Assembly (NCBI GenBank): GCA_013397115.1 | Contig: VWZW01000987.1 | Location: forward strand, 193,188 to 257,187 | Source of the DNA: Edolisoma coerulescens | Lineage: Eukaryota; Chordata; Aves; Passeriformes; Campephagidae | Reading direction: 5' to 3' | DNA: 64,000 bases | Part shown: piece after piece, positions 50,001-61,020 of the stretch | Layout: each line of letters begins with the position of its first letter | Numbering within the stretch: position 1 is the stretch's first letter | Position numbers and translations under genes: made by a program | Notes under the pieces: model-generated | Seen by the model: only the letters and a program-made list of their open reading frames with translations | Told to the model about the DNA's origin: nothing | Database searches by the model: none

Positions 50001-50190
50001 ATAGAATCACAGAATGGTTTGGGTTGGAAGGCATCTTATAGAGCATCTTGTTCCACCCCCCTGCCATGGGCAGGGACATCTTCCACCATCCCAGGTTGCT
50101 CCAAGCCCCATCCAGCCTGGCCTCGAACACTTCCAGGGGTGGGGCAGCCACAGCTTCTCTGGGCAATCTGTGCCAGGGCCTCACCAGACA
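50001..50190 (-). mobile_element. CR1 LINE fragment, 3' end, antisense
   Basis: The + strand reads AGAATCACAGAATGGTTTGGG and continues through CCCTGCCATGGGCAGGGAC and CCAGCCTGGCC, which is the reverse complement of the CR1 3' end including the ATTCTGTG-type terminal repeat. The copy is short and 5' truncated, as most CR1 copies are. It lies in the predicted 5' intron of HRH2, about 430 bases before the coding exon. Confidence 0.9.
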
Positions 50191-50610
50191 CTTCATTTTG
50201 CAGGTTGTCCTCAGGAGGTGGCAAATCTCTGTCTCTGCTGGAGCACTGCTGACCACTGTCACCAACCAAACAAGCAGAGGGCATGAGACCCCACAGGACC
50301 TGACCCCATTGTCACTCAGGGGAGAGGAGAAGGCAGGAAAGGAAAAGGAGCTGTTGAGATCCACCAGCAGCTGCCACAGGGCATTGGCTCCAGCACTGAG
50401 CTCCCAGAGGGGGCCAAGAGGCACAAGTGAGTTGCAGTGTCACATCCTTCCTAGACCGTGTCACCCCCAGCACACAAGGCTGAACATGTAAAGTGAGTCT
50501 GCAATGTTCTCCAGGGTCACTTCAGACCAAGGGTCACTTTGGGAAGGGCTCTAGGTCTGCCTGGCAGAGGCTCACTCCAAGCAGCTTTGGAGCTGATGAG
50601 AGCAGGACTG

Positions 50611-50631
50611 CTCCATCCTTGCAGTGACACC
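50611..50631 (+). other. HRH2: Splice acceptor and start of the HRH2 coding exon
   Basis: A pyrimidine-rich run ends in CAG at 50622-50624, followed by TGACACC and then the ATG. A branch-point-like CTGAT lies about 30 bases upstream. Mammalian HRH2 has untranslated 5' exons, so an acceptor just before the ATG fits. The exon would begin at 50625. Confidence 0.6.
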
Positions 50632-51717
50632 ATGGATCCATGTTACAACCACACAAGCTCTCAAAAAAGGATGGACTTTCCCCTGCAGCTGCTGGTCGGG
50701 TCCTGCCTCGTCATCCTCATCGTGATCACTCTCTGCGGTAACATCATCGTCTGCCTGGCCGTCACCCTCGACCGCCGGCTCCGGAGCTTGACAAACTGCA
50801 TCATTGTCTCCTTGGCCATCACCGACCTGCTGGTGGGGCTTCTGGTGCTGCCATTCTCTGCTTTCTATGAACTCGCCAGGGAGTGGCCCTTTGGCAGCGT
50901 TTTGTGCAACATCTACACCAGCCTGGACGTCATGCTGTGCACGGCCTCCATCCTCAACCTCTTCATGATCAGCCTGGACCGCTACTTTGCCGTCACCACC
51001 CCGCTGCGCTACCGCCAGGTGGTCACTCCCTCCCGCGTGGCCGTGGGTTTGGTTGTTATTTGGACCGTTTCGCTCATGGTCTCCTTCCTCCCCCTCCACC
51101 TGGGCTGGAACACCAACGGGACAGCAGTGCAAAACACAGGCCCCTGCAACAAGGAGTGCAAGCTGGAGGTGAACTTTGTGTACGGGTTAGTGGACGCCTT
51201 GCTCACCTTCTACATCCCTTTGGTCATCATGTGCATCACCTACTACCGGATACTCAAGATAGCGAGGGAGCAAGCCAAGAGGATAAACCACATGTGGGGC
51301 AACACCCCCATGCCACCCATGGTGAAAGAGCACAAAGCCACCGTGACGCTGGCAGCGGTGCTGGGAGCGTTCATCGTCTGCTGGTTCCCCTATTTCACCA
51401 TGTTCACGTACCGGGGGGTGTGGGGGGACAGCAAGGTGAGAGGCACACCCATGTCCATTGTTCTCTGGCTGGGCTATGCCAACTCAGCCCTGAACCCCAT
51501 CCTCTACGGGACACTCAACAGGGATTTCCGAGTGGCATACCAGCACTTGCTGCGTTGCTGGAGGATGGGACACCCCAGAAACTCCCACCTGCCTGCCCTC
51601 CAGAAGGCCCAGCCCAGGGGCAGGCAGGGCCAGGGCAGGCAGGAGGGTAAACACTTGAAACTGGAGGTGAGGAATGAGAAGGGGACCCTGCTCACCGACA
51701 GAGCCCTCAAGAGGTAA
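50632..51717 (+). CDS. HRH2: Histamine receptor H2, complete coding exon
   Basis: Class A GPCR for histamine at the plasma membrane; by family knowledge it couples mainly to Gs and raises cAMP, for example in acid secretion. The 361 residues compare with 359 in the human short isoform. Seven membrane segments lie at about 18-43, 54-78, 89-120, 133-155, 182-210, 235-260 and 273-296. Visible landmarks are GN 36-37, D65, C92 (pairs with C176 in loop 2), amine-binding D99, DRY 116-118, W144, histamine-contacting D188 and T192 in TM5, CWFP 250-253, NPILY 288-292 and a likely palmitoylated C309. N-glycosylation sequons are at N6 and N162. The ATG at 50632 has an optimal Kozak context (ACCATGG) and sits seven bases after a splice acceptor; an in-frame ATG at 50596 has poor context and would lie in the intron. 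The stop codon overlaps a donor site. Loop 2 has an extra cysteine, C172. Identification is secure. Confidence 0.97.
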   Translation: MDPCYNHTSSQKRMDFPLQLLVGSCLVILIVITLCGNIIVCLAVTLDRRLRSLTNCIIVSLAITDLLVGLLVLPFSAFYELAREWPFGSVLCNIYTSLDVMLCTASILNLFMISLDRYFAVTTPLRYRQVVTPSRVAVGLVVIWTVSLMVSFLPLHLGWNTNGTAVQNTGPCNKECKLEVNFVYGLVDALLTFYIPLVIMCITYYRILKIAREQAKRINHMWGNTPMPPMVKEHKATVTLAAVLGAFIVCWFPYFTMFTYRGVWGDSKVRGTPMSIVLWLGYANSALNPILYGTLNRDFRVAYQHLLRCWRMGHPRNSHLPALQKAQPRGRQGQGRQEGKHLKLEVRNEKGTLLTDRALKR

Positions 51718-51720
51718 GAG
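51709..51720 (+). other. HRH2: Consensus splice donor overlapping the HRH2 stop codon
   Basis: The reading frame ends AAG AGG TAA, and the same bases read AAGAG|GTAAGAG, a near-perfect donor with the cut after 51713. If spliced, the TAA is removed and a different C-terminus is joined. Human HRH2 is known to have a short isoform and a longer one that differ at the C-terminus, and this arrangement would explain an equivalent pair here. Confidence 0.55.
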
Positions 51721-54700
51721 CCTTCCTACACTCAGGACTTTGATGGAAGGCCTGTCCCCAGAGAGGAAGGCAGAGGTGGGGACCCCACAATGTCCATGAA
51801 CTTTTAAGCAACAAACTGATGCCCCAGCAGGAGATCCTTGCCCAGGCACCTCCTAAATTCAGCCACTCAGAAATCCATCACCACCTACAGGGACCCAGTT
51901 TGTGTCCCCTCCATGCTGGCAGCACAAGCCTGGGTAGTCCAGCTTCCCACATGGCTGGCCCTCCCCTGGAACTCCCTTCACAGGGAGCACAAAATGTCCC
52001 CTGGCTTTGCTGGGTAATGGGGACAGTTTTGCCATCAGAATTTGCTGTACAGATGGGGTGCAGCCGTGTCCCAGTGAGGAACAGCCAGCAAAGGCTGGGC
52101 ACACAGCAGAGCTGCAGGGGCCTAGGAAAGGTGACCGCCCATCACCAAGGGGAAATCAGGAATTAGTCCTGAGGCACAGTCAGAGCACTTGCAGCCAGGC
52201 TGAGAGTCCCTGCAGGAGCCAAAATCTGGGTCCCCAGCTGCCTGCAGAGCAGCTCAGCCACTTCCCTTTCAGTCCAAGGCACACACCCTCAGCATTTCGG
52301 CCATCGGTTTGCATCAGCAGTGAATTCAGCCAACAGCAAGTTCCATTCCCATCTCTGGAAAGGGGCAGGAGTAGCCCAAATTTGGTTGGCAAATGTTTTT
52401 AGAAATACAAATACCCATGTAAAGCTAGAGCCAAAAATTTCCTCAGCATCATCCCAAGCATGTCACCAAGGGGTGCGGTGAGGGAGCAGGATAGGAGCAA
52501 AGTGGGCAAGTTCTGTGCCAGGCTGTGTCCCCAGCCCTCTCCCTGGGCACCCACATCCTCACGGGGCTGTGCCACCCTCTCACTGCCTCACTCCAAGGTG
52601 TTCACTCAGCCAAGCACAAGGAGGACGGAGAGGCAGGCTGTCAATCTGCTGCTCCTGAGACTAATCTAACCTCTAAGCAGTGCCCGATAAGCAGCCCAGA
52701 AACTTTCCATCCACAGATAAGGAGTCCTTTGATTCCCTGTTCCTGGCGTGCCAGCAAAGAAGCCGGGCTCGTGCGCTCTTGCAGCACGTGCCCTTGATCC
52801 TGCCCCAGAAACTGTCTTAAGCCACCAAAAAGAGAACTCGGGGAGGTGAACCAAAGTTCAGAGCCACCCAAAAGGCTGAGCCAGCATCGTGCCTCCCCCA
52901 GGGCACCAACGTGACTTTACCCAAGGGAGGGGGGCAGAAGAAGAGATGCAGAGGGATGGATTAACATGAACAAACATAAGAATGCAGGTCCTGGGGCTGC
53001 ATTTTTCAGTTTCCAAGGAATTAATGAAGAGCCCAAAGTTATAGCATTTGGTAAATTGTAGGTTGTATATAAAAACACGTGGAAAACACGTACCTCAGGT
53101 GGTGGAGGTGTTTCTGCAAACAGAGACAAAGAGAGCTGTCCTGTTTACTCACACAGAAGTGCAGCCCCTGGGCAAGCCAGGAGCTCATGCACCGAGGCTC
53201 TGCAGCTGAACCAGGAGAGCTGGTGATGGGGAACAGGCTGCTGGGAATTCCCTGCACAGCCAAGAGAGAAGAGACTATAAATGTCAGTGTCTTCTCAAAA
53301 TGCTGCCTTACCACAAAGGGAGAATAATGACTTGGAGGGAGATAAAAGGGGAAGAAAAATGGGTTTCTGTTCCTCAGGCAGAGGGCAGGGTTGCTGATTT
53401 CCTGGCTTTCCCCATCCCAGCTTTTCCGGGTAAAAAAAGATTCTTCCCCTGGCTCCCCAGAGGGAAGACTCAAGCAAGGGGACCTTGTTCCTTGACCTTT
53501 CAAAATCCAGAGAGCTCCCTCCCCGTCCTACACAGCATCACCACTGTGGTTTCTGCTCACAATCAGATAAGAGCTGCTCGAGCACCTCAAGGTACTGCTT
53601 TTACTTTCTCTCCTTCCCTTCGTAGCCCCCTCACCTCACAGCAATGATGCACCAATGATCACATGTGGCCCCTTCCAGCCCTTTTTTCCATAGTCAGATA
53701 CATAAAGATCTGCTGTTGGCAGATGATCAGGATCAACTAATACCACACAAGACAGGTGAGCACAGGATTTACCCATTCACCAAAAACCTGGCGGCCAATT
53801 TCACCCCCAGCACAAACCGAGCGGGTTCCTCTCCTCTCCGCAGAGTCTTCCAAGTCATCTGCCCTGAACATGTTAACAGGAAAAGACCAGCATAAATAAT
53901 TCCAAAAACTCATAACCCCCCAGATAAGAACACCCAGAGCTCAGAAGAGCTCTGCTCAGAGCAGCTCCATGGGGTCATTCAAGGCAAAGCTCAACCAGCA
54001 GAATTTTGAACCGTTGCCCTTAATAACAAAGTTCTTTTCAGTTCTGAGGCATAGGGAGAAGACTAACAAACCAGAGTGGAAATATTGGAGAAGTGCAGCC
54101 AGTGTCAGGGGTCACTCAGAGCCTCAGTCAGGAGCAGGGCAGGGAATCAAAGGCCACAGGACCTCTGCAGCAGCTGGGGACTGGAGGGCTTTTCCGTGGG
54201 TGAGGACCAGGTAGGATGGAGAGTGCAGGGCCAAGCAGAGATGCAAGGGAAGACAGCTGCTCCCATTTCCCCACTGGGCATCAGAGAGGAAGGCAATTCA
54301 CACAAAACCAGTAAAGAAAAGCACTGAAGTGCTCTCAGGAACTTGCTTCAGTGCAGTGGGACAGGGCTCTGAAGAGACCTGGTGCTTTCCACGCTCGTGG
54401 CTGCAGGCCCTGAGACCAGACCCTGATGTCCAGGGAGATTAAAATCCTGTGAGAGAGAGCGTTCAGCACTAATGGGGAAGTTTTGGGGAAGAAAACGCTG
54501 GAGCTGAGTGAGTGGCTCTGGGTCACATTCTTGCATGTCAGCTGTGCTTAGAGCAGCTTGGGGCAGGACCATGGCCACAATCTATGGGCAGAGGAGAAGC
54601 CAGTTCCCATTGGAAAGGGTCACTGTCCCAGTGACAACGTGCCTGCCCCAACTGCCTCAGGGGACAGACAGCAGGCAGACACTACCTGGTGCTTCCCAGA

Positions 54701-55041
54701 GCAAAGCCAGGCTCAGCCAGGCTGGCACAGACAGACCAGTCTGTTCTTTTTCTCTTTTTCCTGTCTTCATGTGCAATTTAACCTTTCCAGCACCGGAGCT
54801 TTTCTGTGAGTCTCAGCCAGCCTGCTGCCCTAGGGCCCACATCTCCCAGCCTTCAACTCCTGGCTGCCCTCTTCCAAAATCCCACGTGTGAGGTTGAAAG
54901 GACAACATTCAGCTTTCCTCAGGGAGAAACTCAACAGCAGAGGCGAGAGCTGCAGGGTGAGTACAAGGCCAGGGTCACTGGGGGAAAAGGGAGGAGGCAG
55001 CTCTCCCTGCTGGGGCATCCACTGCATTTTTCCTGGTGCAG

Positions 55042-55087
55042 GCATCCCTTCCTGATGGTACAAAGCATCCCTTCCTGATGGTACCTG
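55042..55087 (+). repeat. 23-bp tandem duplication
   Basis: GCATCCCTTCCTGATGGTAC is present twice, 23 bases apart. Local duplication in noncoding DNA. Confidence 0.85.
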
Positions 55088-55713
55088 GTGCAAAGGGTGA
55101 TACCATCAAAGATGCATCCTCACTCCCAGCACTGTTTGCTCTCCAACCCAGTCCCAAGCCCAGGGGAGGAGCACAGAGCTGGGCCCCCCTCTGTGGCTGC
55201 CCTGGAGGTTTGGGCTTACCAAACCAGCCTGAGATGCCCTGGAAGAAGCTGCATCCTGCCTGTCCCTCACGCACTGCAGAGGCAGCTGCATTCAGACCAT
55301 GAATTTCCAGCACACTTCATTTTCATGCAAGCCTACATCCACATAAATTGCCAGCAGCTTTGGCGGAGATGCTGGCAGGGCTCCCGAGGTGAAGAGCTGA
55401 TGCTGCACCAAGCACTGCTGCTCTCTCCAAGGGGTGCTGGGCTGGAGGCCACCACTGCCATGCACGGGGATGCCTCTCAGCTCCAGAGGGCCACTTCGGG
55501 CAGCCCTTTTCAGGAAGAGTCAGGCAAGGTCACCCTGCCCTCCACGTGCTCTCCCCTCCAACGCTGCACGCTGATAATCTAGGCTCTCCTATTGACTGTG
55601 CCTCGGAGGGGAAATACGGTCACCCACGTGCTGGGAGCTGGGCACACTTTGTCCCTGCTGCACTCTGAGCGCTTCTAACCTTAGCCAAGGTCACAGCAAT
55701 AACAGGAGCCGGT

Positions 55714-55730
55714 GCTGTCTGTCTGTCTGT
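55714..55730 (+). repeat. Short CTGT tetranucleotide repeat
   Basis: Four CTGT units. Confidence 0.75.
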
Positions 55731-57779
55731 CCACACACGCAGCTGGCAGGGAGCTGGAGCACAGGGACCCCTGCCCTGGGCTGCAACATCAGCCTGAACT
55801 TCTCAGAGGTACTCCCTGGGAATCACCCTGGAGATGCCATGGCCCATCAGCAGAACGAGAACCAGAGGACAGGAGGCTGCAGATGCTGTTCTTTGGGGAG
55901 GCATCACTGCTGCCCTGCAGGAGGAGCAGGGTGGACCCCCCCCAGTCTGGAAACCACAAAGCACAAAGTGAAGCTCCCCGGGGCAGACACAGCGCTCACC
56001 CCCCCCCTCCCCCGGCAGTGCAGACACGGGGCAGAGTCATCTCTGCTGTCACTGCCCAGCAGCAGGGGCAGAGGGGACACCAATTCCAGCTCTTCTGCTT
56101 CATGCTTCCCAGATCCGTGCATATGTTCCAAGATACATGTAGTTTCCGTGAGGTAAAGGCAAAATGTCAGCCATCCCCTGAGAGGCTGCTGACCTAATCA
56201 GCAGAGTGAAGCAGAGGCCTGGGGCAGAGGTTTGCAGGAGATCTGAGGTCCTGGTGTGACCACAGATTTCCTTTCTGCACTCTGGGGGTGGGGACAGGAA
56301 ATGCCACCTCGTACAGGACACCTACCCAAAGAGTCCCTGACCAAAAAATTTCCATGACCCACAGCAGTAGCAGGGAGAGGGGCCACAGGAGAAGCAGAGC
56401 ACTGCCAACCTCAGGACATCAACTTTCGTCAGGCTACAACTCTGACAACCCTGCTGCTGCTGGCTGGCCCGAGGGACAGGAAGAACAGGCAGAGAAAGCC
56501 ACAAAGCAAAGTGATATTGCTCAGAGGGGAGTTGGGTGATAGGTCCTGGGGTGATGCAAGCCTGCTCAGCTCTGCCCAAATGTCAGCACTCAGCATTTAG
56601 CTGAGGATGCCGAGAGCATCCTCACAGCATCACAGCACGGTCCCTCCCAGGCACAGCAGGTGCTGAATGCAGCATCCCTTACACTGGGGAGCAGGAGAAG
56701 GGGGGAAATGGACCCATCTGTGTCCTGTAAAGCCATTGATCCCCTCTGTGTTCCCCTGCAGGATCCCTGCTCTGGCACGTGGCATTCGCTCCATCCCCAA
56801 ACGCTGCTGGAGAGGCCTCTGCCCACCCAGGTTTCTTCCCAGGAGGGTGGTGTGTTAGAAGAGCCCTCAGAGGAGCTGCAGAAGAACATCTCCCCTGCCC
56901 TGTCTGGGCAGTTACACTTCCAGCATCAAGCCCCACACCAGCAGGGAGAGATGGCTGAGGAGCTGGGTCAGGAAGCAGTGTATGCTCCTGGCAGGGCTGG
57001 GGGTGCCCTCTCAGACCCATGGCAGTGGGTCAGGCTGCAAGGGCACGGGGTGGAGGGGGAAAGGGGCTGCTGTCGAGGTCTTGTCAGATCAGCCTAGGAT
57101 GGAGAAAGGCAACACAGGCACTGCCTCCCTTGGTACCCTGTCCTAGGGATGTAACCACCCCTTCGAGGGGACAAGAAGGGGGTAGAGGGGGGGTGGTGTG
57201 GCAGGAGAGCTCAACGTGGTGGATGTTGGCAGCCACGAGTGCTGGGTGTCCGTGCACAGGACATCCCAGTCCCTCAGCATCCGTGCTGGGGCAAGACTGC
57301 CTCCCACTCTGGGGAGGGTTTGGCATCCCTGGGGCTGCCCCTACTCCACACCCCCTGTCCCAGCCCTACTGCGAGGCAAAGAGAAGCCCTGGAGCCTGCT
57401 TCAGGGGGAGACTCTGAGCAGCCAGGGTTTGCCCCAGGCTCTGCCCTCCCCAGCAGCTCGACACCAAGACTCCCAGAAGAGGAGGTTTCTTTCTGCCCCG
57501 AGCCTGTGCAGAAATCATCAGTGGTATAAAAATCTATTTAAGACAGAAGGAAAATGAGATGCTTGATTTCTTTGGGCGTGCTTTGTCCTGGGAAGAGCCT
57601 CCCTGCCCTGCTACACCCTGCTGTCCCATCCCCATCCCTCTGCTGGGACAGAGCCTGAACGCACAGCACAAACCCCCAGGACACAGGCACAGGTGCCCTG
57701 GGCAAGGCTGGCACCTCCCAAAGCACACCTTGCCCTGTGGGACCAGCCAGATGATCCCTCCCTGGTCCCTGAGCGGATG

Positions 57780-57925
57780 GAGCAGGGGTCCCCCCGCCGC
57801 CCCCCAGGCGCGGCACCGCTGGCTCGGAGCTCCCCCTGCTTGCTGCGGGCACGGACCGGCCCCGAGCTGCGGCCACGCCGTGGGCATCACCCGGGCCCCC
57901 CGAGCCGGCACAGCGCACCCCACTC
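57780..57925. promoter_or_regulatory. CpG-dense patch downstream of HRH2
   Basis: About 16 CpG in 140 bases, with CCCCGCCGCC, GGCGCGGCACCGC and GGACCGGCCCCGAGC. It may be a small CpG island or an orphan enhancer-like island. Frames open here on both strands because stop codons are rare in such GC-rich sequence. Confidence 0.35.
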
Positions 57926-58429
57926 ACTCCCCCAGCTCCTCGACACACCCCAGCACTGAGTGACAGCATCTGCCACTGGTTCCTCAGCGGGTTTCACCCT
58001 TCCACCACTAATTAGTGGTCACAGAGAGTGAATGGCTCCCAGAGAGCAAGGAAGGCTGAGAGAGGGGTGGTGTTGCAGCCCCAGTGCCCCCCAGCACCCA
58101 GCCAAATCCCACCAAAGCATCGGTGGGCAAGGAAACAGCCCCAGCAAGGTGATGGCCTGGCAGGCAAGGTCCCCTCACGGTCCTCCCTCGTGTGGCTTTG
58201 AGATGAGGAGCTACGAGACCCTTGGGCTGAGCCCTCCAGGGCAGATTGAGAAATTGCCTCAGCAGCAGCTTTCCAGAGCAGCAGGAGCCTCGTCCCTGCC
58301 GAGGAGCACACGGAGAGCTCCCCTTCCCCAAACAAACCAGGCAGGAGCAGGCCCGAACCGCCTGTGGCATCCACGCTCCGCTCCAGCTTGGGGAAGAACT
58401 GGCAAACACACACCCAAACCCCTGCCACC

Positions 58430-58705
58430 TATGATAACAATTAGAGACTTATCTAATTGCAAAAATAATTGCAATTGAAGTGTTTAATTACCATACTAAG
58501 CAGGAAGAGCCGTTTCCTACTGTTCCAGTAGCACTCCCGATCCATCAAACAAGGTTTGGGGCTTGTTTGGGTGTCGGGGTTTTGGTGGTTTTTTTTGATT
58601 ATTAGATTGCAGCCCCAGGGGATGAAGAGATTTGCTAATTAGGGTCTTGGAGAACAGCTACCAATTCACAAACACTTGCTTTTAATTTCAATACTAACGA
58701 GGTTG
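58430..58705. promoter_or_regulatory. Candidate conserved noncoding element downstream of HRH2
   Basis: Two AT-rich, low-repeat blocks (58430-58500 and 58590-58705) contain GATAACAATTAGAG, TTATCTAATTGC, AATAATTGCAATTG, TTTAATTACC, GATTATTAGATTG and GCTAATTAGGG. They stand out sharply from GC-rich flanks. Dense SOX-type (ACAAT) and homeodomain cores suggest a developmental enhancer. Nothing in the sequence proves activity. Confidence 0.4.
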
Positions 58706-60924
58706 GAAGGGGGAGAAATCCAAAATGCAGAACATCTGTGGCAGTGCTGGCTGCAGCAGCGCTGCCCCCAGCCCCTCCTCACTGGGCTGACACCGCTCAG
58801 GGACCATCCCAGAGACCACGGGGATGGCTTGGGGAGGGGTTGGCTCAGTGCAAGCACAGGCAGGGTGGAGCTGCTGCTCTGGGTAGCTGCTGTCCCCGCA
58901 GCCACCACACAAGCTAATCCCAGCATCGATCATCTGTCTAATCCCCTCAGGGACCATCGGCTTTCTCAGTGATGGGCTAATCCTGGTCCTGAGGCAGCCG
59001 TTCCATCCCCCTGGGGGTGCAGCAGCAAGAATTTCTCCAGGTGACATTTGGTTTTGTTCTCCTCTAAACTGACAACAAAAGAGAATTTAATTCTCTCGCC
59101 AAGCAGCAATTCTGTGAGGGAAGAGAAACTGCTTAGGAAGCTCCTAACCAACATCTGCTCTCTCAGATAGGAAATATCCCCTGCTAGAGGAGGCAGCACA
59201 GGCAGGGCTGGCTGCCAAGTGCACGGGGACATCCCCATCCCCCTGTCCCTGCAGGGGACACAGGAGCTCACGCTGCCCCGTGCATGGGACCCCATCCTCA
59301 CCTTGCTCCACCAGCCACCCCAGGGACCCACCGTGCCTGCCTGGGCTTCTTCCACCAAACCACCTTTCCCACAGCTCTGGGAAGGGTCCAAAAACCTGCA
59401 GAGAGGAGACACAGGGAAGGAGAGAAGCACACGGGAGGGAAGAGCAGCCGCAGGGCATCCAGGCGTCCTGTCCCCCAGGAGCGCAGCTGAGACGTGGTGG
59501 CTGCCACGGGCCAGAGGCAAAGGAGCATTTTATTTCTTTTAGATAAAAGAGAAACATCAGTAGAATGAGGAAAAAAAAGTGAGTTGGGGTTTTTTTTTTT
59601 CAGGCTATCATGTGATTAAACACAAAGGAAACAGAAAGGTAGAGAACAGCCCCGAGCAGTGGAAAATGAAAAACTTTGTGTTAGAAATCTCAAGATTGGG
59701 TTTTCTGGAATAAAATGTATTTTGGGGTCACTCACCCGACAGTTTTGGCTGGGGAATCAAGCCTCTGGAAAGGTTATGGAATCTGTTTTCTCCCCCCAAA
59801 TCTAAAAATTGTATTTCCATGTCAAAGCATCTTGAAACCAAGGACAAGCCCTCCCCTCCGCGAAGGAGATGACCATGGGGAAGGCATCATCAGGTGCCTT
59901 CCTGGCCTCAGCTAAGCCCTTCTTGCCCAGCATTTCCCCACCGCCAAGAACGCCAAGGCTGGCAGTGCCAGAGGCACGGGCTGACCCCCACCACGGCGGG
60001 ATGGTGGCCCTGGGACCAGGAGCGTGGTCGCGTCACTGGGATGGTGGCCAAGGGACCAGAGAGAGAGGACAAAGCCACTAGAGGGCACAAGTATGACAGA
60101 AACACGTCCCCACATCAAGCGACCTCCAGCTTGTGCAGTTCAACAGTCCCAGAGGTCCCCCAAACCCCTCACCACCCCCCACCTCCAAAAAGACCCCCTG
60201 AGCTCTCCCCCACCACTAACACACCTTCTCCCGGCAGCCCGAGACCCCACCCTGCAGGGCTGGCTGTGGAGAGCCGGGTGCCCCTGGCCAGGCAGCGAGA
60301 TGTGGGTTCTGCAAGGAGCCCTCTGGCCATCACCAAGGGTCGTGCCCACCATCCTTTTGTCCTTCCCTTCTCCTTTCTCCCCCAGAGCACCCTTCAGGCA
60401 GGCGCTCCCCTCCCCACTCCTGCAGCCGCCACCTCTTTCATTAAGGCTCCACCACCAAACCAAAGACCATTTGTCAGGGAAACGGCTGCCAGAGGCAGCT
60501 CTGCTGGCGCAGATGCCCCCGTGTCCCCCAGCGAACAGACCCTGGCACATCCGCCCTGCCGGCGTGCCGCACACCCGCTCGGGTGTCACGCTGCCTGCGT
60601 GGGTTTGCTGTCCTCGGTGCGGGATGGGGTCACAGAGCCCCATCTCCCGAGCTATGCTCCTGCTCCCAGCCCTACGAGCACCCTGGGGCTCCTGTGTGGG
60701 CGCCGGAGCTCTCAGCACCCGGGCTGCCCCTCACTCCAGCCACCCTGGGCGTGGCTGGCAGCTGCTGTTGCCCCGGGGGTGTTTGCACAGCTGTCGGGGC
60801 CTCCCGGATGGATCTGCGCTCCTTGCTCACAATTCCCATCCCACGGGCAGCAGGCGAACTCCTCCCTCCCGGCAGGAGCCCAGAGCCGCTGGAGGCAGAC
60901 ACAGCATCACCCTCCGACCCCGCG

Positions 60925-61020
60925 CACACGGGGACTGATGCTGATTAAACGCAGCCCCGGTGCTGATAATTAATTTCTCAGAGGATGAATTACTTGGGAA
61001 AGCTCCAGAAGGAATGTTGC
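60925..61020. promoter_or_regulatory. Candidate conserved noncoding element
   Basis: GCTGATTAAACGC, CTGATAATTAATTTCTC and GATGAATTACTTGGG occur together in a short AT-rich island inside GC-rich DNA. Inferred from composition. Confidence 0.28.

Larger units (their letters stand above)
51718..57779. other. Region 3' of the HRH2 coding exon
   Basis: It holds either the HRH2 3' UTR or, if the donor at 51713 is used, the start of a 3' intron. No AATAAA is found close to the stop, so the transcript end is not placed. Only unrecognised short frames and two small tandem repeats are seen. Confidence 0.45.

Noticed and set aside
50596..50598. Upstream in-frame ATG as the HRH2 start
   Set aside because: Kozak context is poor and it lies before the splice acceptor; ATG 50632 has ideal context and gives a product close to the usual length.
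50572..51132. A 186-codon - strand frame opposite HRH2
   Set aside because: Antisense shadow of the receptor exon, rich in charged low-complexity residues.
50883..51650. A 255-codon + strand frame overlapping HRH2
   Set aside because: It is the shifted frame of the receptor exon and lacks any domain; the GPCR frame explains the sequence.
57520..57530. TATA-like GGTATAAAAATC downstream of HRH2
   Set aside because: No transcript start, leader or coding exon follows, so it is more likely chance.
59894..60973. A 359-codon + strand frame
   Set aside because: It sits in GC- and proline-rich sequence where stops are rare, overlaps a second long frame at 60024-60938, and has no domain.
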